A stretch of DNA of 12,802 bases from Acidimicrobiales bacterium (GCA_017883125.1 JADGOD010000148.1:1-12802), one strand, 5' to 3'. Numbered from the stretch's first letter, positions 1-7,665 are shown. Notes: generated from the letters alone by a model not told the origin. Numbers and translations are program-made.

Positions 1-554
1 AGGAGGACGAGGTGTCGGACAGCGGCCGAGCTCTCCATGTCAGGAGCAGTCATCCAGGTCTGGGCGATCATGCCCCCCATCGAGTGGCCCACCAGGACCG
101 CCTTGTCGATGCCCAGCGCGTCGAAGACCTCCGCGAGGTCCTGGGCCTGGCGCGAGAAGCCCACCCCGTCATCGCCCACGACCGATGCTCCGTGTCCTCG
201 CAGATCGATCGCGACGACCCGGTGGGAGCTCGACATCTGACGGATCACGGGAACGAAGATCGAGCTGGAGAGGGTGATCCCGTGGAGGAGGACGATGGCG
301 GGTCCGGTGCCATTGGCTGTGCCGGAATCGACCACGTGGATCCGGGCGCCGTCTGAGGTCGTGACGAAGCGGTGCCCGACCTCAGGAGGCATCGCCAATC
401 CGGCGCGGACGAGCGCCGACTCCTCGGCGCGGAGACGCCGGGCTGCCGACTTCTCCGTCGCCCAGCCGGCCCAGGCCAGCGCTCCGGCAGCGCCCACGAC
501 GCCGGTGGCGACCAGAGTCTTCTTCGAGCGTCGTGAGTCGAAGGCTCGGCTCAC
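1..554 (-). CDS. membrane-anchored alpha/beta hydrolase, 3' end outside window (partial)
   Basis: The first 184 codons of an alpha/beta-hydrolase-fold protein are present; the acid and histidine of the triad lie beyond the window. The start is GTG at 554, sharing GTGA with the alr stop (551-553), and a GGAG lies about 14 nt upstream. Residues 1-12 are basic (MSRAFDSRRSKK) and are followed by a hydrophobic Ala/Gly/Val/Trp stretch at about 13-31, which reads as an uncleaved membrane anchor with the catalytic domain behind it. The core begins near residue 61. It shows the oxyanion HG at 91-92 (VLLHG), the DLRGHG strand-turn at 117-122 and the nucleophile elbow GHSMGG at 156-161, with Ser158 as the expected nucleophile. 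The substrate cannot be read from sequence; esterase, peptidase and epoxide hydrolase relatives share these motifs. In actinobacteria such a hydrolase often lies between alr and the tsaE/tsaB genes, so co-transcription with alr is expected. Confidence 0.9.
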   Translation of the reverse strand, partial: MSRAFDSRRSKKTLVATGVVGAAGALAWAGWATEKSAARRLRAEESALVRAGLAMPPEVGHRFVTTSDGARIHVVDSGTANGTGPAIVLLHGITLSSSIFVPVIRQMSSSHRVVAIDLRGHGASVVGDDGVGFSRQAQDLAEVFDALGIDKAVLVGHSMGGMIAQTWMTAPDMESSAAVRHLVL

Positions 555-1765
555 TGCGACGATCCTGGCCTCCACCACCGGCGGGCGGAGGGAGCACTTG
601 GAGCCGGAGGCTTCCCGACAGCCCGTCGAGGCACCCGGGGCCCGATCCCGCAGAGCACCTCGTACGGGATCGTCCCGAGGTGCTCAGCCCACTCCGACAC
701 GGCGATCCGCTCGTCCCCCTGGGCCCCGAGGACGACCACCTCGTCACCCACGGCGATCTCGGCGTCACCGACGTCGACCACGATCTGGTCCATCGTCACG
801 TTGCCTGCCAGCGGGTAGCGCTGGCCGCGAATGAGGACCTCTTGGCCCGCCGTGAAGAGAGCCCGGGGGAACCCGTCGGCATAGCCGATCGGGACCGTGG
901 CGATCGTGGACTCTGCAGCCAGCGCACGGCGTCGTCCGTACGACGGTCGCTCTCCGGCGGGGACCCTCCGCACGGCGGAGACAGCCGCCTTGATCGTGAT
1001 CGCCGGGGTCAGCCTGAGCGGCCCCTCCGCGGCGGCCGCCTCGGCCACGTCGGCGGTCGGGATCTCCCCGTAGAGGGCGAGGCCGCACCGGACCATCGTG
1101 TAGCGAGCGTTCGGCGTGCTGAGCGCTCCGGCCGAGTTCGCCACGTGGAGGACGGCCGGGGTGATCCCGAGTCTCGCTGCGATCTCGACCGCCTCGTCGA
1201 AGCGATCGAGCTGGAGCTGGGTGAAGGCCCGGCTCTCCTCGCCCCCCTCGTCGGCCACGGCGAGGTGCGTCCAGAGCCCTTCGATGATCAGCTGGTGGTT
1301 CGAGCGGATCGCCACGAGGATCTCCTCGAGCGCGGCGGGATCGACACCCATGCGGTGCATCCCGGTGTCGACCTTGACGTGGACGGGGATCCGGCCCCCG
1401 ATCCTGCGGGCGGCCTCGCTCGCAGCCTCGACGCCGGCCAGCGTGGTCAGCGTCGGCGTCAGGACAGCAGCCAGAGCGGCGGCCATGACGTCCTCAGGGG
1501 GCTCGGAGAGCAGGAGGATCGGAGCCGTTATGCCTGCTTGACGGAGCTCGACGCCCTCGTCGACGATCGCCACTGCGAGCCCATGGGCACCTCCCTCGAG
1601 GAGGGCTTCGGCCACCGGGACGGCGCCGTGGCCGTAGGCGTCAGCTTTGACGACCGCGCAGAGCGCGCTCGAACCGAGGCGCGCCTGGATCGCAGCGGTG
1701 TTGGCACGGAGTGCGTCGAGATCGATCTCCGCCCAGACCGGGCGCGAGAGGCCTTCAACTGCCAC
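551..1765 (-). CDS. alr: alanine racemase (PLP-dependent)
   Basis: Interconverts L- and D-alanine in the cytoplasm, supplying D-Ala for peptidoglycan. The protein has 404 residues from a GTG start at 1765, chosen because GGAGG at 1772-1776 lies 6 nt upstream and homology begins at RPVWAEIDLDAL. A longer frame to 1828 exists but reads into nnr. The N-terminal TIM barrel has the PLP lysine in VVKADAYGHG (Lys40). The phosphate/pyridine contacts are in the RCGLALYG region (Arg226). The C-terminal beta domain has the catalytic tyrosine in PSYG (Tyr276), GYADGFPR (about 294-301) and NVTMDQ (about 322-327). Usual racemases end soon after the GIGPRVPR motif; here about 20 further Pro/Ala/Arg-rich residues follow, probably disordered. 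The start lies 11 nt inside the end of nnr, and the stop overlaps the next gene, so translation is probably coupled. Confidence 0.96.
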   Translation of the reverse strand: MAVEGLSRPVWAEIDLDALRANTAAIQARLGSSALCAVVKADAYGHGAVPVAEALLEGGAHGLAVAIVDEGVELRQAGITAPILLLSEPPEDVMAAALAAVLTPTLTTLAGVEAASEAARRIGGRIPVHVKVDTGMHRMGVDPAALEEILVAIRSNHQLIIEGLWTHLAVADEGGEESRAFTQLQLDRFDEAVEIAARLGITPAVLHVANSAGALSTPNARYTMVRCGLALYGEIPTADVAEAAAAEGPLRLTPAITIKAAVSAVRRVPAGERPSYGRRRALAAESTIATVPIGYADGFPRALFTAGQEVLIRGQRYPLAGNVTMDQIVVDVGDAEIAVGDEVVVLGAQGDERIAVSEWAEHLGTIPYEVLCGIGPRVPRRAVGKPPAPSAPSARRWWRPGSSQ

Positions 1766-3128
1766 GGCCAGCCTCCTTGAGCACCTCACCGATGAGACCC
1801 GGAAGTTCCGAGGCGACAAGCGTCCCACGCGAACGAGCGCCGGCTCGACCGTGTACGAACGCTCCCAGAGCGGCCGCTCGCCCGAGAGAGACCCCTCGAG
1901 CGGCGAGCGCCGCGATCACCCCGGAGAGAACGTCCCCCGTCCCGGCAGTGGCCAGCGCCTGGGTCCCAGAGTCGACCACGACGACGTCCGGTCTATCGGG
2001 CTCCGGTGTGACGATCACGGTGGTGGGGCCCTTCGAGAGGAAGATCGCTCCGGTCTCTGCGACCACCCGGCGCAGCAGGGCGATCCGGTCCTCTCCGATC
2101 GGGTGGCCGATCAGCCGAGTCAGCTCGCCGTCGTGAGGCGTGCAGAGGATCGGTGACGATTGAGCCGCAACGATCCACGCGAGCTCTTGGAGCGAGTCGA
2201 TCGCAGCGAGGCCGTCGGCGTCGAGGACCACCGGAACTGCGCGCTCGGTCAGGACCTTCAGGATCTCCACCCGCACCGAGAGCTCACGCCCGAGTCCCGG
2301 TCCGACGATGAGGGCTCCCGCCCGGGCCGACTCTGCGGCCACCGTCTCGGCCAGGTGCGCGATGTCGCTTGGGACGGCAACGACCTCCAGCGGGGCTCTC
2401 TGGAGCGAGCCCGGCGAGACGAGCCGCACCATCCCCGCCCCAGAGCGAAGGGCGCCGAGCGACGTGAGCGATGCCGCTCCCTCCATCCCTGGGGAACCGG
2501 CGAACACCGTGACCGCCGACGACCACTTGTGGGCGTTGGCCCGTCGCTGTGGGATCGCCAAGATATCCCCATCATCGATCTGGCCCATCGATGCACCGTC
2601 GGTGGGAATCCCGATGTCCGCAACGACGACCTCCCCGCTCAGGCGGGGTCCGTCGCCGAGGAAGAGTCCGATCTTGGCCGCCGCCATCGTGACCGTGAGC
2701 GTTGCCGCCATCGGTTCCCCGAGGCTCTTGCCGGTGTCTCCGTCGAGCCCAGAGGGGAGATCGATGGCCAGCACAGGAACTCCGGCGGGAGGAGTCGGTG
2801 CCACGAAGGGCCTCGAGAGCCCTGTTCCGAACGCCGCGTCGATGACCAGATCCGCGTCGCGCAGATCATCAGAGGTCGCCGTCGGCCCGACGATCGTCGT
2901 CGATGCCCCACGAGCGGCCAGGATCCGTGCGGCGACCCGACCGTCAGCTCCATTCGATCCGGGCCCCGCCAGAACCACCACCCGTCGTCCACTCACCCGA
3001 CCGAGGAGTCGCCCGGCCTGATGGGCCACGGCGTAGCCAGCTCGATTGACGAGCTCTTCATGGTCGACCGTCTCCATGGCTCTGGCGTCCATCACCGCCA
3101 TCTCCGCCACGCTCACGACCGGTCTCAC
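1755..3128 (-). CDS. nnr: bifunctional NAD(P)H-hydrate epimerase / ADP-dependent NAD(P)H-hydrate dehydratase
   Basis: Repairs hydrated NADH and NADPH: the N-terminal domain epimerises R and S hydrates, and the C-terminal ribokinase-like domain dehydrates the S form using ADP. The protein has 457 residues, somewhat shorter than the roughly 500 of the E. coli protein. The YjeF-N half (about 1-195) shows VLAGPGSNGADG (52-63), VIDAAFGTGLSRP (95-107) and AIDLPSGLDGDTG (121-133). The dehydratase half (about 200-457) shows GSPGMEGAASL (211-221), SGAGMVRL, VGPGLGR (275-281), VLDADGL, TPHDGEL (330-336) and the anion-hole/catalytic ATAGTGDVLSG (393-403). The start is GTG at 3128, sharing GTGA with the acpS stop; GAGG lies about 8 nt upstream. 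The acpS-nnr-alr arrangement is common in actinobacteria. No domain is truncated. Confidence 0.95.
   Translation of the reverse strand: MRPVVSVAEMAVMDARAMETVDHEELVNRAGYAVAHQAGRLLGRVSGRRVVVLAGPGSNGADGRVAARILAARGASTTIVGPTATSDDLRDADLVIDAAFGTGLSRPFVAPTPPAGVPVLAIDLPSGLDGDTGKSLGEPMAATLTVTMAAAKIGLFLGDGPRLSGEVVVADIGIPTDGASMGQIDDGDILAIPQRRANAHKWSSAVTVFAGSPGMEGAASLTSLGALRSGAGMVRLVSPGSLQRAPLEVVAVPSDIAHLAETVAAESARAGALIVGPGLGRELSVRVEILKVLTERAVPVVLDADGLAAIDSLQELAWIVAAQSSPILCTPHDGELTRLIGHPIGEDRIALLRRVVAETGAIFLSKGPTTVIVTPEPDRPDVVVVDSGTQALATAGTGDVLSGVIAALAARGVSLGRAAALGAFVHGRAGARSRGTLVASELPGLIGEVLKEAGRGS
1772..1776 (-). promoter_or_regulatory. Shine-Dalgarno site deciding the alr start
   Basis: GGAGG (minus strand) lies inside the last codons of nnr, with 6 nt between it and the GTG at 1765. 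This fixes the alr start downstream of the longer open frame and shows that the ribosome site is embedded in the preceding gene. Confidence 0.75.
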
Positions 3129-3535
3129 GAGTCGATCCTCATGGCCACTGCCATGGCGATCGCCATGCCTGAGTCGTGAGACATCGAGAGGGCGATCGAG
3201 GCAACGCCCAGGGCGTCGGCGCGCTCGGCTGCCCGACCGCTCAGCGACACATGGGGTGATGAGCCGCGGCCGCCGCCGATCTCGACCTCAGAGAACGCGA
3301 CCTGTCCGATCCCCACGCCGAGCGCCTTCATCACTGCTTCTTTGGCGGCGAACCTCCCGGCGAGAGAACGCATCTTGGCCGAGGGAGACGAGCCGCGCTC
3401 GATCGTGGCCCGCTCAGCGTCGGTGAACAGCTTCGTGAGGAGTCCCGGGCGTCGCTCCACGGCGTCAGCAACCCGTTCGACGGCGATCAGGTCGACCCCG
3501 ACCCCGACGATTCCGGAGCCGTCAGCGCTGCTCAC
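3125..3535 (-). CDS. acpS: holo-[acyl-carrier-protein] synthase
   Basis: Transfers 4'-phosphopantetheine from CoA to the serine of apo-ACP, activating fatty-acid synthesis; cytosolic and expected to act as a trimer. The 136-residue product is close to the family's usual 120-140. The Mg-binding Asp is in GVGVDLIAVERV (Asp15). The signature RFAAKEAVMKALG (61-73) carries the second metal ligand Glu66 and Lys65. The C-terminal SMSHD (117-121) is the conserved closing strand. The start is the GTG at 3535, which forms a GTGA overlap with the glmS stop; no strong Shine-Dalgarno precedes it, fitting re-initiation by ribosomes finishing glmS. Its own stop overlaps the nnr GTG in the same way. The C-terminus is Ala/Met-rich (MAIAMAVAMRIDS). 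Confidence 0.95.
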   Translation of the reverse strand: MSSADGSGIVGVGVDLIAVERVADAVERRPGLLTKLFTDAERATIERGSSPSAKMRSLAGRFAAKEAVMKALGVGIGQVAFSEVEIGGGRGSSPHVSLSGRAAERADALGVASIALSMSHDSGMAIAMAVAMRIDS

Positions 3536-5373
3536 TCAACCGTCACCGTCTTGGCCAGGTTCCTCGGACGGTCGACGTCGAGGCCCCGCGCCCGCGCCAG
3601 GTGGTAGGCGAACTGCTGGAGAGGCACCACGTCCTTGATCGGTGCCATCAGCACGGGAGCGGCGGGAACGCGCAGGACGTAGTCGCCCGACGCGGCGGCA
3701 AGCGCGTCGCCGTCATCAACCACCAGGACAACCGTCGCGCCGCGCGACTTCACCTCGGCGACGTTGGAGAGCATCTTCTCCTTGAGCGGTCCGCCGGTCG
3801 CCACGGCGACCACCACGCAGCCAGGCTCGATGACGGCCAGCGGTCCGTGCTTGAGCTCGCCTCCCGGGTAGCCCTCGGCATGGAGGTACGAGATCTCCTT
3901 GAGCTTGAGCGCCCCTTCGAGAGCGGTTGGGTACCCCGTCCCTCGGCCGAGGAAGAAGAACTCTCGGGCGTCCGCCAGCTCCGCGGCGACACGGGCCACC
4001 GCATCATCACGAGCGATGGCCTCAGCGACGATGGCACCCATGGACCCGAGTGCCGCGAGCTCGGTAGCGATCTCGTCAGCGCTCAGCGTCCCTCGGACCT
4101 GGGCGATCCGAAGGCCGAGGAGCTCGAGGGCGACGATCTGGGCCACGACGGTCTTGGTGGCCGCCACCCCGACCTCGGGTCCGGCGTGCGTGTACAGGAC
4201 GCCATGGGCCTCGCGGGCCATCGAGGAGTCGACGACGTTGGAGACGACGATCACCTTCGCGCCGCTCTCGCGCGCCTTGCGCATCGCCTGGAGGGTGTCG
4301 ACCGTCTCGCCGGACTGGCTCACCCCGACGACGAGCGCGTTCTCGTGGAGGACGGGATCGCGGTAGCGGAACTCACTGGCGATGTCGACCTCGACCGGGA
4401 GCCTCATCCACCGTTCGAACGCGTACTTCGCCACAAGGCCGGCGTGGAAGCTCGATCCGCAGGCCACCACGGATACCTGGGTGATCGCCCTCAGGTCATC
4501 GTCGCTCAGATCGAGCTGGTCGAGGACGATCCGACCGTCGGCGTCGACCCGGCCCCGGAGGGTGTCGGCGATCGCCTGGGGCTGCTCGTGGATCTCCTTG
4601 GTCATGAAGTCGTCGAAGCCGCCCATCTGGGCGGCCTCGACGTCCCAGGTCACGTGGAGAGGCGGCGGGGTGACGACGACACCGTCGATGGTCGTCACCA
4701 CGATGCTCCCTGGTCGGAGCTCGGCGATCTGATCGTCATCGAGGACCATCAGGTCGCGTGTCCGCTCGAGGAGCGCAGGGATGTCCGATGCCAGGAAGCT
4801 CTGTCCACCGAGCGCCCCGATGATCAGCGGCGACACCCGCCGGGCGGCCACGATCAGCTCAGGGTCGTCCATGCTCACCACGCCGAGGGCGAATGCCCCT
4901 CTGACGTCACGGAGGACCCGACGAACGGCCTCGGTCAGGCTCAACCCGGTCTTGAGCGCGTCTTCGATCAGGTGGGCGAGCACCTCGGTATCGGTGTCCG
5001 AGGCCAGCGTGTGGCCGGCCGCCACCAGCTCGGCCGCTATCTCGGCGTGGTTCTCGATGATGCCGTTGTGGACCAGTGCCACATGGCCCGAGCAGTCGAG
5101 GTGGGGGTGGGCGTTTCGCTCGCTCGGATGACCGTGCGTCGCCCAGCGGGTGTGGCCGATACCCGCTGGCTGGCCGTGGTCGGCCTCCGGGGTGACCTTC
5201 CTCAGCGTGGCGACCGAGTGCGTCCCGTCGGCGATCCGCACACGGCTGATGCCCTCGTCATCGATGAGGACAACCCCCGCGGAGTCGTACCCCCGGTACT
5301 CAAGTCGCTCGAGGCCGTCGAGCAAGATGTCGAGGGCATCGGCGGAACCGGTCACTCCGATGATGCCGCACAT
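3532..5373 (-). CDS. glmS: glutamine--fructose-6-phosphate aminotransferase (isomerizing)
   Basis: Makes glucosamine-6-phosphate from fructose-6-phosphate and glutamine, the committed step to UDP-GlcNAc and so to peptidoglycan. The full-length protein has 613 residues. The N-terminal glutaminase domain (about 1-235) begins MCGIIG with the nucleophile Cys2 exposed once Met is removed, and carries RGYDSAG, HTRWATHG, HNGIIEN and SDTDTE. Two SIS domains follow: the first has VACGSSFHAG and VSQSGETVDT; the second has FLGRGTGYPTALEGALKLKEISYLHAEGYPGGELKHG pieces around the sugar site. The C-terminus, PRNLAKTVTVE, is the conserved tail containing the catalytic lysine. The start is ATG at 5373. The 26-nt gap after glmM is too short for a glmS ribozyme, and the Shine-Dalgarno (aGGGGt) is weak. 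The gene lies directly behind glmM, the next enzyme in the pathway. Confidence 0.98.
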   Translation of the reverse strand: MCGIIGVTGSADALDILLDGLERLEYRGYDSAGVVLIDDEGISRVRIADGTHSVATLRKVTPEADHGQPAGIGHTRWATHGHPSERNAHPHLDCSGHVALVHNGIIENHAEIAAELVAAGHTLASDTDTEVLAHLIEDALKTGLSLTEAVRRVLRDVRGAFALGVVSMDDPELIVAARRVSPLIIGALGGQSFLASDIPALLERTRDLMVLDDDQIAELRPGSIVVTTIDGVVVTPPPLHVTWDVEAAQMGGFDDFMTKEIHEQPQAIADTLRGRVDADGRIVLDQLDLSDDDLRAITQVSVVACGSSFHAGLVAKYAFERWMRLPVEVDIASEFRYRDPVLHENALVVGVSQSGETVDTLQAMRKARESGAKVIVVSNVVDSSMAREAHGVLYTHAGPEVGVAATKTVVAQIVALELLGLRIAQVRGTLSADEIATELAALGSMGAIVAEAIARDDAVARVAAELADAREFFFLGRGTGYPTALEGALKLKEISYLHAEGYPGGELKHGPLAVIEPGCVVVAVATGGPLKEKMLSNVAEVKSRGATVVLVVDDGDALAAASGDYVLRVPAAPVLMAPIKDVVPLQQFAYHLARARGLDVDRPRNLAKTVTVE

Positions 5374-5399
5374 GGACCCCTACGTTACCGGGCCTCTTC

Positions 5400-6767
5400 T
5401 CACTGCCGGGTCCCGAGGGCCCCGATCACTGTTTCGACGAGCTGACGAGCGAACTGATCGGCCTCATCAGCGTCTTCAGCCTCGACCATGACCCGGATGA
5501 CCGGCTCGGTCCCCGACGCCCTGACGAGGATGCGGCCTCGGCCCTCGATCTGGGTCTCCGCCGCCTCGATCGCCTCTCTGATCTCCGACGAGGTCGAGAA
5601 GCCGTCGACGTCGGCGACCGACACGGCAGCCAGGACCTGAGGGAAGAGCGTGAGGGCACCATCGGCCAGCTCAGCAAGAGGGGTCGACGTCCGTACGACG
5701 AGATCAGCGAGGAGGATGCCCGTGAGCAGGCCGTCGCCGGTGGTCGCCCGAGAGCGGAAGATGACGTGGCCCGACTGCTCGCCTCCGAGGCTCAGCCCCT
5801 CGGCATCAAGGGCGTGCATCACGTTACGGTCCCCCACCGGGACCACCCGCACCTCGATCTCCGCTGACTGCATGGCTCGGTGGAAGCCGAGGTTCGTCAT
5901 CACCGTGACGACGATGGTGTTCTTGGACAGCTCGCCGCGTGTCGAGAGGTCCTTGGCGAAGAGCGCGAGCAGGACGTCGCCGTCGAGGATCGCGCCGGTG
6001 TGGTCGACGGCCACGAGCCGGTCCGCATCACCGTCGAGCGCCAGGCCGAGATCGGCGTGGTGAGCCAGGACGGCCTCGGCCAGGGCTTCGGGGTGCGTCG
6101 AGCCGACCCCATCGTTGATGTTCGTCCCCGTGGGTTCATCGCCGATGACGATGCAGTGCGCGCCAAGTCCGGTGAGCACCTCTCTGGCTACCGGGGTGGC
6201 CGCACCGTGCGCGCAGTCGACCACGATGCGCAGGGATGCCAGCGCCCGAGGGGGCAGACATCCCAAGAGGTGCTCAACGTACCCCTGTGCGAGCTCGGGC
6301 TCGGAGTGGATCTCCCCGATCCGCTCCCCTGTCGGGCGCTCCGCTCCGAACGCATCGGCGTCAAGGGCATCGGCGTCAAGGGCATCGAGCTCGGCTTCGA
6401 TCGCCGCCTCGACCTCGTCGGAGAGCTTTGTGCCTCCTGCGGCGAGGATCTTGATGCCGTTGTCGGCAAAAGGGTTGTGCGAGGCTGAGACCACCGCACC
6501 GGGGACTCCCCGGCTGGCGCACAGCGACGCCACCCCAGGGGTAGGGAGCACGCCGACGTCGATGACGTCGACGCCCTCTGATGCGAATCCCGCAGCCAGA
6601 GCAGCAGCGAGCATCGGTCCCGAGCGTCGGGTATCACGCCCGATGACGACCATCGGAGCATCCAGGACCCGAGCCGAAGCGCGGCCGATGTTGAGAGCCA
6701 GCTCAGGCGTGAGCAGGCCGTTGGCGAGGCCGCGGACTCCATCGGTCCCGAACCTGCCTCGACCCAC
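5400..6767 (-). CDS. glmM: phosphoglucosamine mutase
   Basis: Converts glucosamine-6-phosphate to glucosamine-1-phosphate, the substrate of GlmU. It is a 455-residue member of the alpha-D-phosphohexomutase family with all four domains. The N-terminus RFGTDGVRG (5-13) is typical. The phosphoserine loop is VVSASHNPFADNGIK, with Ser96 as the phosphorylated residue. The metal site is DGDADR (245-250), the sugar loop GGEQSGH (328-334), and the C-terminal phosphate-binding loop RASGTEP (416-422). The start is GTG at 6767, only 3 nt after the rpsI TAA; no good Shine-Dalgarno is visible, so re-initiation is likely. An extra acidic segment near 128-140 (DALDADALDADAF) is encoded by a 15-bp tandem repeat. 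Confidence 0.97.
   Translation of the reverse strand: MGRGRFGTDGVRGLANGLLTPELALNIGRASARVLDAPMVVIGRDTRRSGPMLAAALAAGFASEGVDVIDVGVLPTPGVASLCASRGVPGAVVSASHNPFADNGIKILAAGGTKLSDEVEAAIEAELDALDADALDADAFGAERPTGERIGEIHSEPELAQGYVEHLLGCLPPRALASLRIVVDCAHGAATPVAREVLTGLGAHCIVIGDEPTGTNINDGVGSTHPEALAEAVLAHHADLGLALDGDADRLVAVDHTGAILDGDVLLALFAKDLSTRGELSKNTIVVTVMTNLGFHRAMQSAEIEVRVVPVGDRNVMHALDAEGLSLGGEQSGHVIFRSRATTGDGLLTGILLADLVVRTSTPLAELADGALTLFPQVLAAVSVADVDGFSTSSEIREAIEAAETQIEGRGRILVRASGTEPVIRVMVEAEDADEADQFARQLVETVIGALGTRQ
6352..6387. repeat. 15-bp in-frame tandem repeat inside glmM
   Basis: The unit gcatcggcgtcaagg (plus strand) occurs at 6352-6366 and again at 6367-6381 without mismatch, followed by 6 nt of a third copy. 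Fifteen is a multiple of three, so copy-number change would add or remove five residues (LDADA) without breaking the frame. It encodes the acidic DALDADALDADAF stretch between the first and second mutase domains. Confidence 0.9.
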
Positions 6768-6770
6768 GAT

Positions 6771-7163
6771 TTAGCGCTTCGAGTACTGCGGTGCCTTACG
6801 GGCCTTCTTGAGGCCGTACTTCTTCGACTCCTTCTTCCGCGAGTCACGCGTGAGGAGTCCGGCCTTCTTCATCTGGCCACGCAGCTCGGGGTCGAGCTCG
6901 ATGAGCGAGCGGGCGATCCCGAGGCGGAGCGCACCAGCCTGGCCGGCGATGCCGCCGCCATCCATGGTGGCGTCCACGTCGTAGGTGCCTTCGATCCCGG
7001 CGACCCGGAGCGGCTCGGTGATGAGCATGCGGTGGGTGGCCGAGGTGAAGTACGCCTCGAAGGGCCGCTTGTTGATGGTGATCACTCCCTGGCCCGGGCG
7101 AAAACGTACGCGGGCGACTGCCTGCTTACGACGGCCGGTGGACTGGGTGAGAGGTACGGGCAT
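6771..7163 (-). CDS. rpsI: 30S ribosomal protein S9
   Basis: Small-subunit head protein whose C-terminal tail reaches the P-site tRNA. The 130 residues match the family length. It starts at ATG 7163 with a Shine-Dalgarno GGAGAGGAG just upstream, overlapping the rplM stop region. Visible family features are TGRRKQAVARVRF near the N-terminus, ITINKRPFEAYF, the Gly-rich GGGIAGQAGALRLGIARSL, and the lysine/arginine-rich tail LLTRDSRKKESKKYGLKKARKAPQYSKR region ending in SKR. It follows rplM by 14 nt, the near-universal L13-S9 pair. The glmM start lies only 3 nt beyond the stop. Confidence 0.98.
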   Translation of the reverse strand: MPVPLTQSTGRRKQAVARVRFRPGQGVITINKRPFEAYFTSATHRMLITEPLRVAGIEGTYDVDATMDGGGIAGQAGALRLGIARSLIELDPELRGQMKKAGLLTRDSRKKESKKYGLKKARKAPQYSKR

Positions 7164-7177
7164 TGATATCTCCTCTC

Positions 7178-7630
7178 CTACGATGCCTGCCGGCGAGCGC
7201 CGGGCACGTCGTAGGGCTGCGGGTTCTGGGCCTCGTGCGGGTGCGCCGGGCCGGCGTAGACCTTGAGCTTCGTCATCTGCTGGCGGCCAAGACGGTTCTT
7301 CGGGACCATGCCTCGGATCGCACGGGTGACGAGCTCAACTGGCTTGTCCTGAAGGAGGTCGGCATAGCTCGTCGACTTCAGGCCGCCCGGGTAGCCCGAG
7401 TGGCGATGGTAGAACTTCGAGTCCGCCTTGTTCGAGGTCATGACGATCTTGTCGGCGTTGACCACGATGACGTGATCGCCGGTGTCCATGTGCTGGGCGT
7501 AGTAGGGGCGGTGCTTGCCTCGCAGCAGACGAGCCGCCTCGGAGGCAAGGCGACCAAGCACCATGCCGTCAGCATCGATGACGAGCCAGGACCGATTGAT
7601 CTCACTGGCCTTCGGGGAGTACGTGCGCAC
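7178..7630 (-). CDS. rplM: 50S ribosomal protein L13
   Basis: An early-assembly large-subunit protein. With the GTG start at 7630 it has 150 residues beginning VRTYSPKASEINRSW, matching actinobacterial L13 (M-RTYSPK). An in-frame TTG at 7645 would add LQRTT; neither start has a strong Shine-Dalgarno (AGAGA about 6 nt before the GTG, GAGAGA tight against the TTG), so the start is uncertain by five codons. Family motifs are VLGRLASEAARLLRGKH, HVIVVNADKI, YRHSGYPGGLK, RGMVPKNRLGR and KVYAGPAHPHEAQNP. The C-terminus has a short GARRQAS extension. It is preceded by a gap with two inverted repeats and followed closely by rpsI. Confidence 0.95.
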   Translation of the reverse strand: MRTYSPKASEINRSWLVIDADGMVLGRLASEAARLLRGKHRPYYAQHMDTGDHVIVVNADKIVMTSNKADSKFYHRHSGYPGGLKSTSYADLLQDKPVELVTRAIRGMVPKNRLGRQQMTKLKVYAGPAHPHEAQNPQPYDVPGARRQAS

Positions 7631-7665
7631 CGTGGTTCTCTGCAATCTCTCTCAACGTGGGCGGT

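Noticed and set aside
533..1780. 415-residue plus-strand frame opposite alr, and the similar 2160-3179 frame opposite nnr
   Set aside because: Same mirror effect of GC-rich coding; both real genes have all expected catalytic motifs on the minus strand.
3152..3167. 16-bp perfect palindrome containing GCGATCGC
   Set aside because: It lies within the Ala/Met/Ile-rich 3' end of acpS, where codon choice alone can give it, and it is not repeated nearby or next to a start.
5374..5399. Possible glmS ribozyme upstream of glmS
   Set aside because: The gap is only 26 nt, far too short, and the known ribozyme core is not seen.
3601..5445. 614-residue open frame on the plus strand opposite glmS
   Set aside because: It is antisense to a full-length, motif-complete glmS, is Arg/Asp/Gly/His-rich in a way typical of mirrored GC-rich codons, and matches no family I know.
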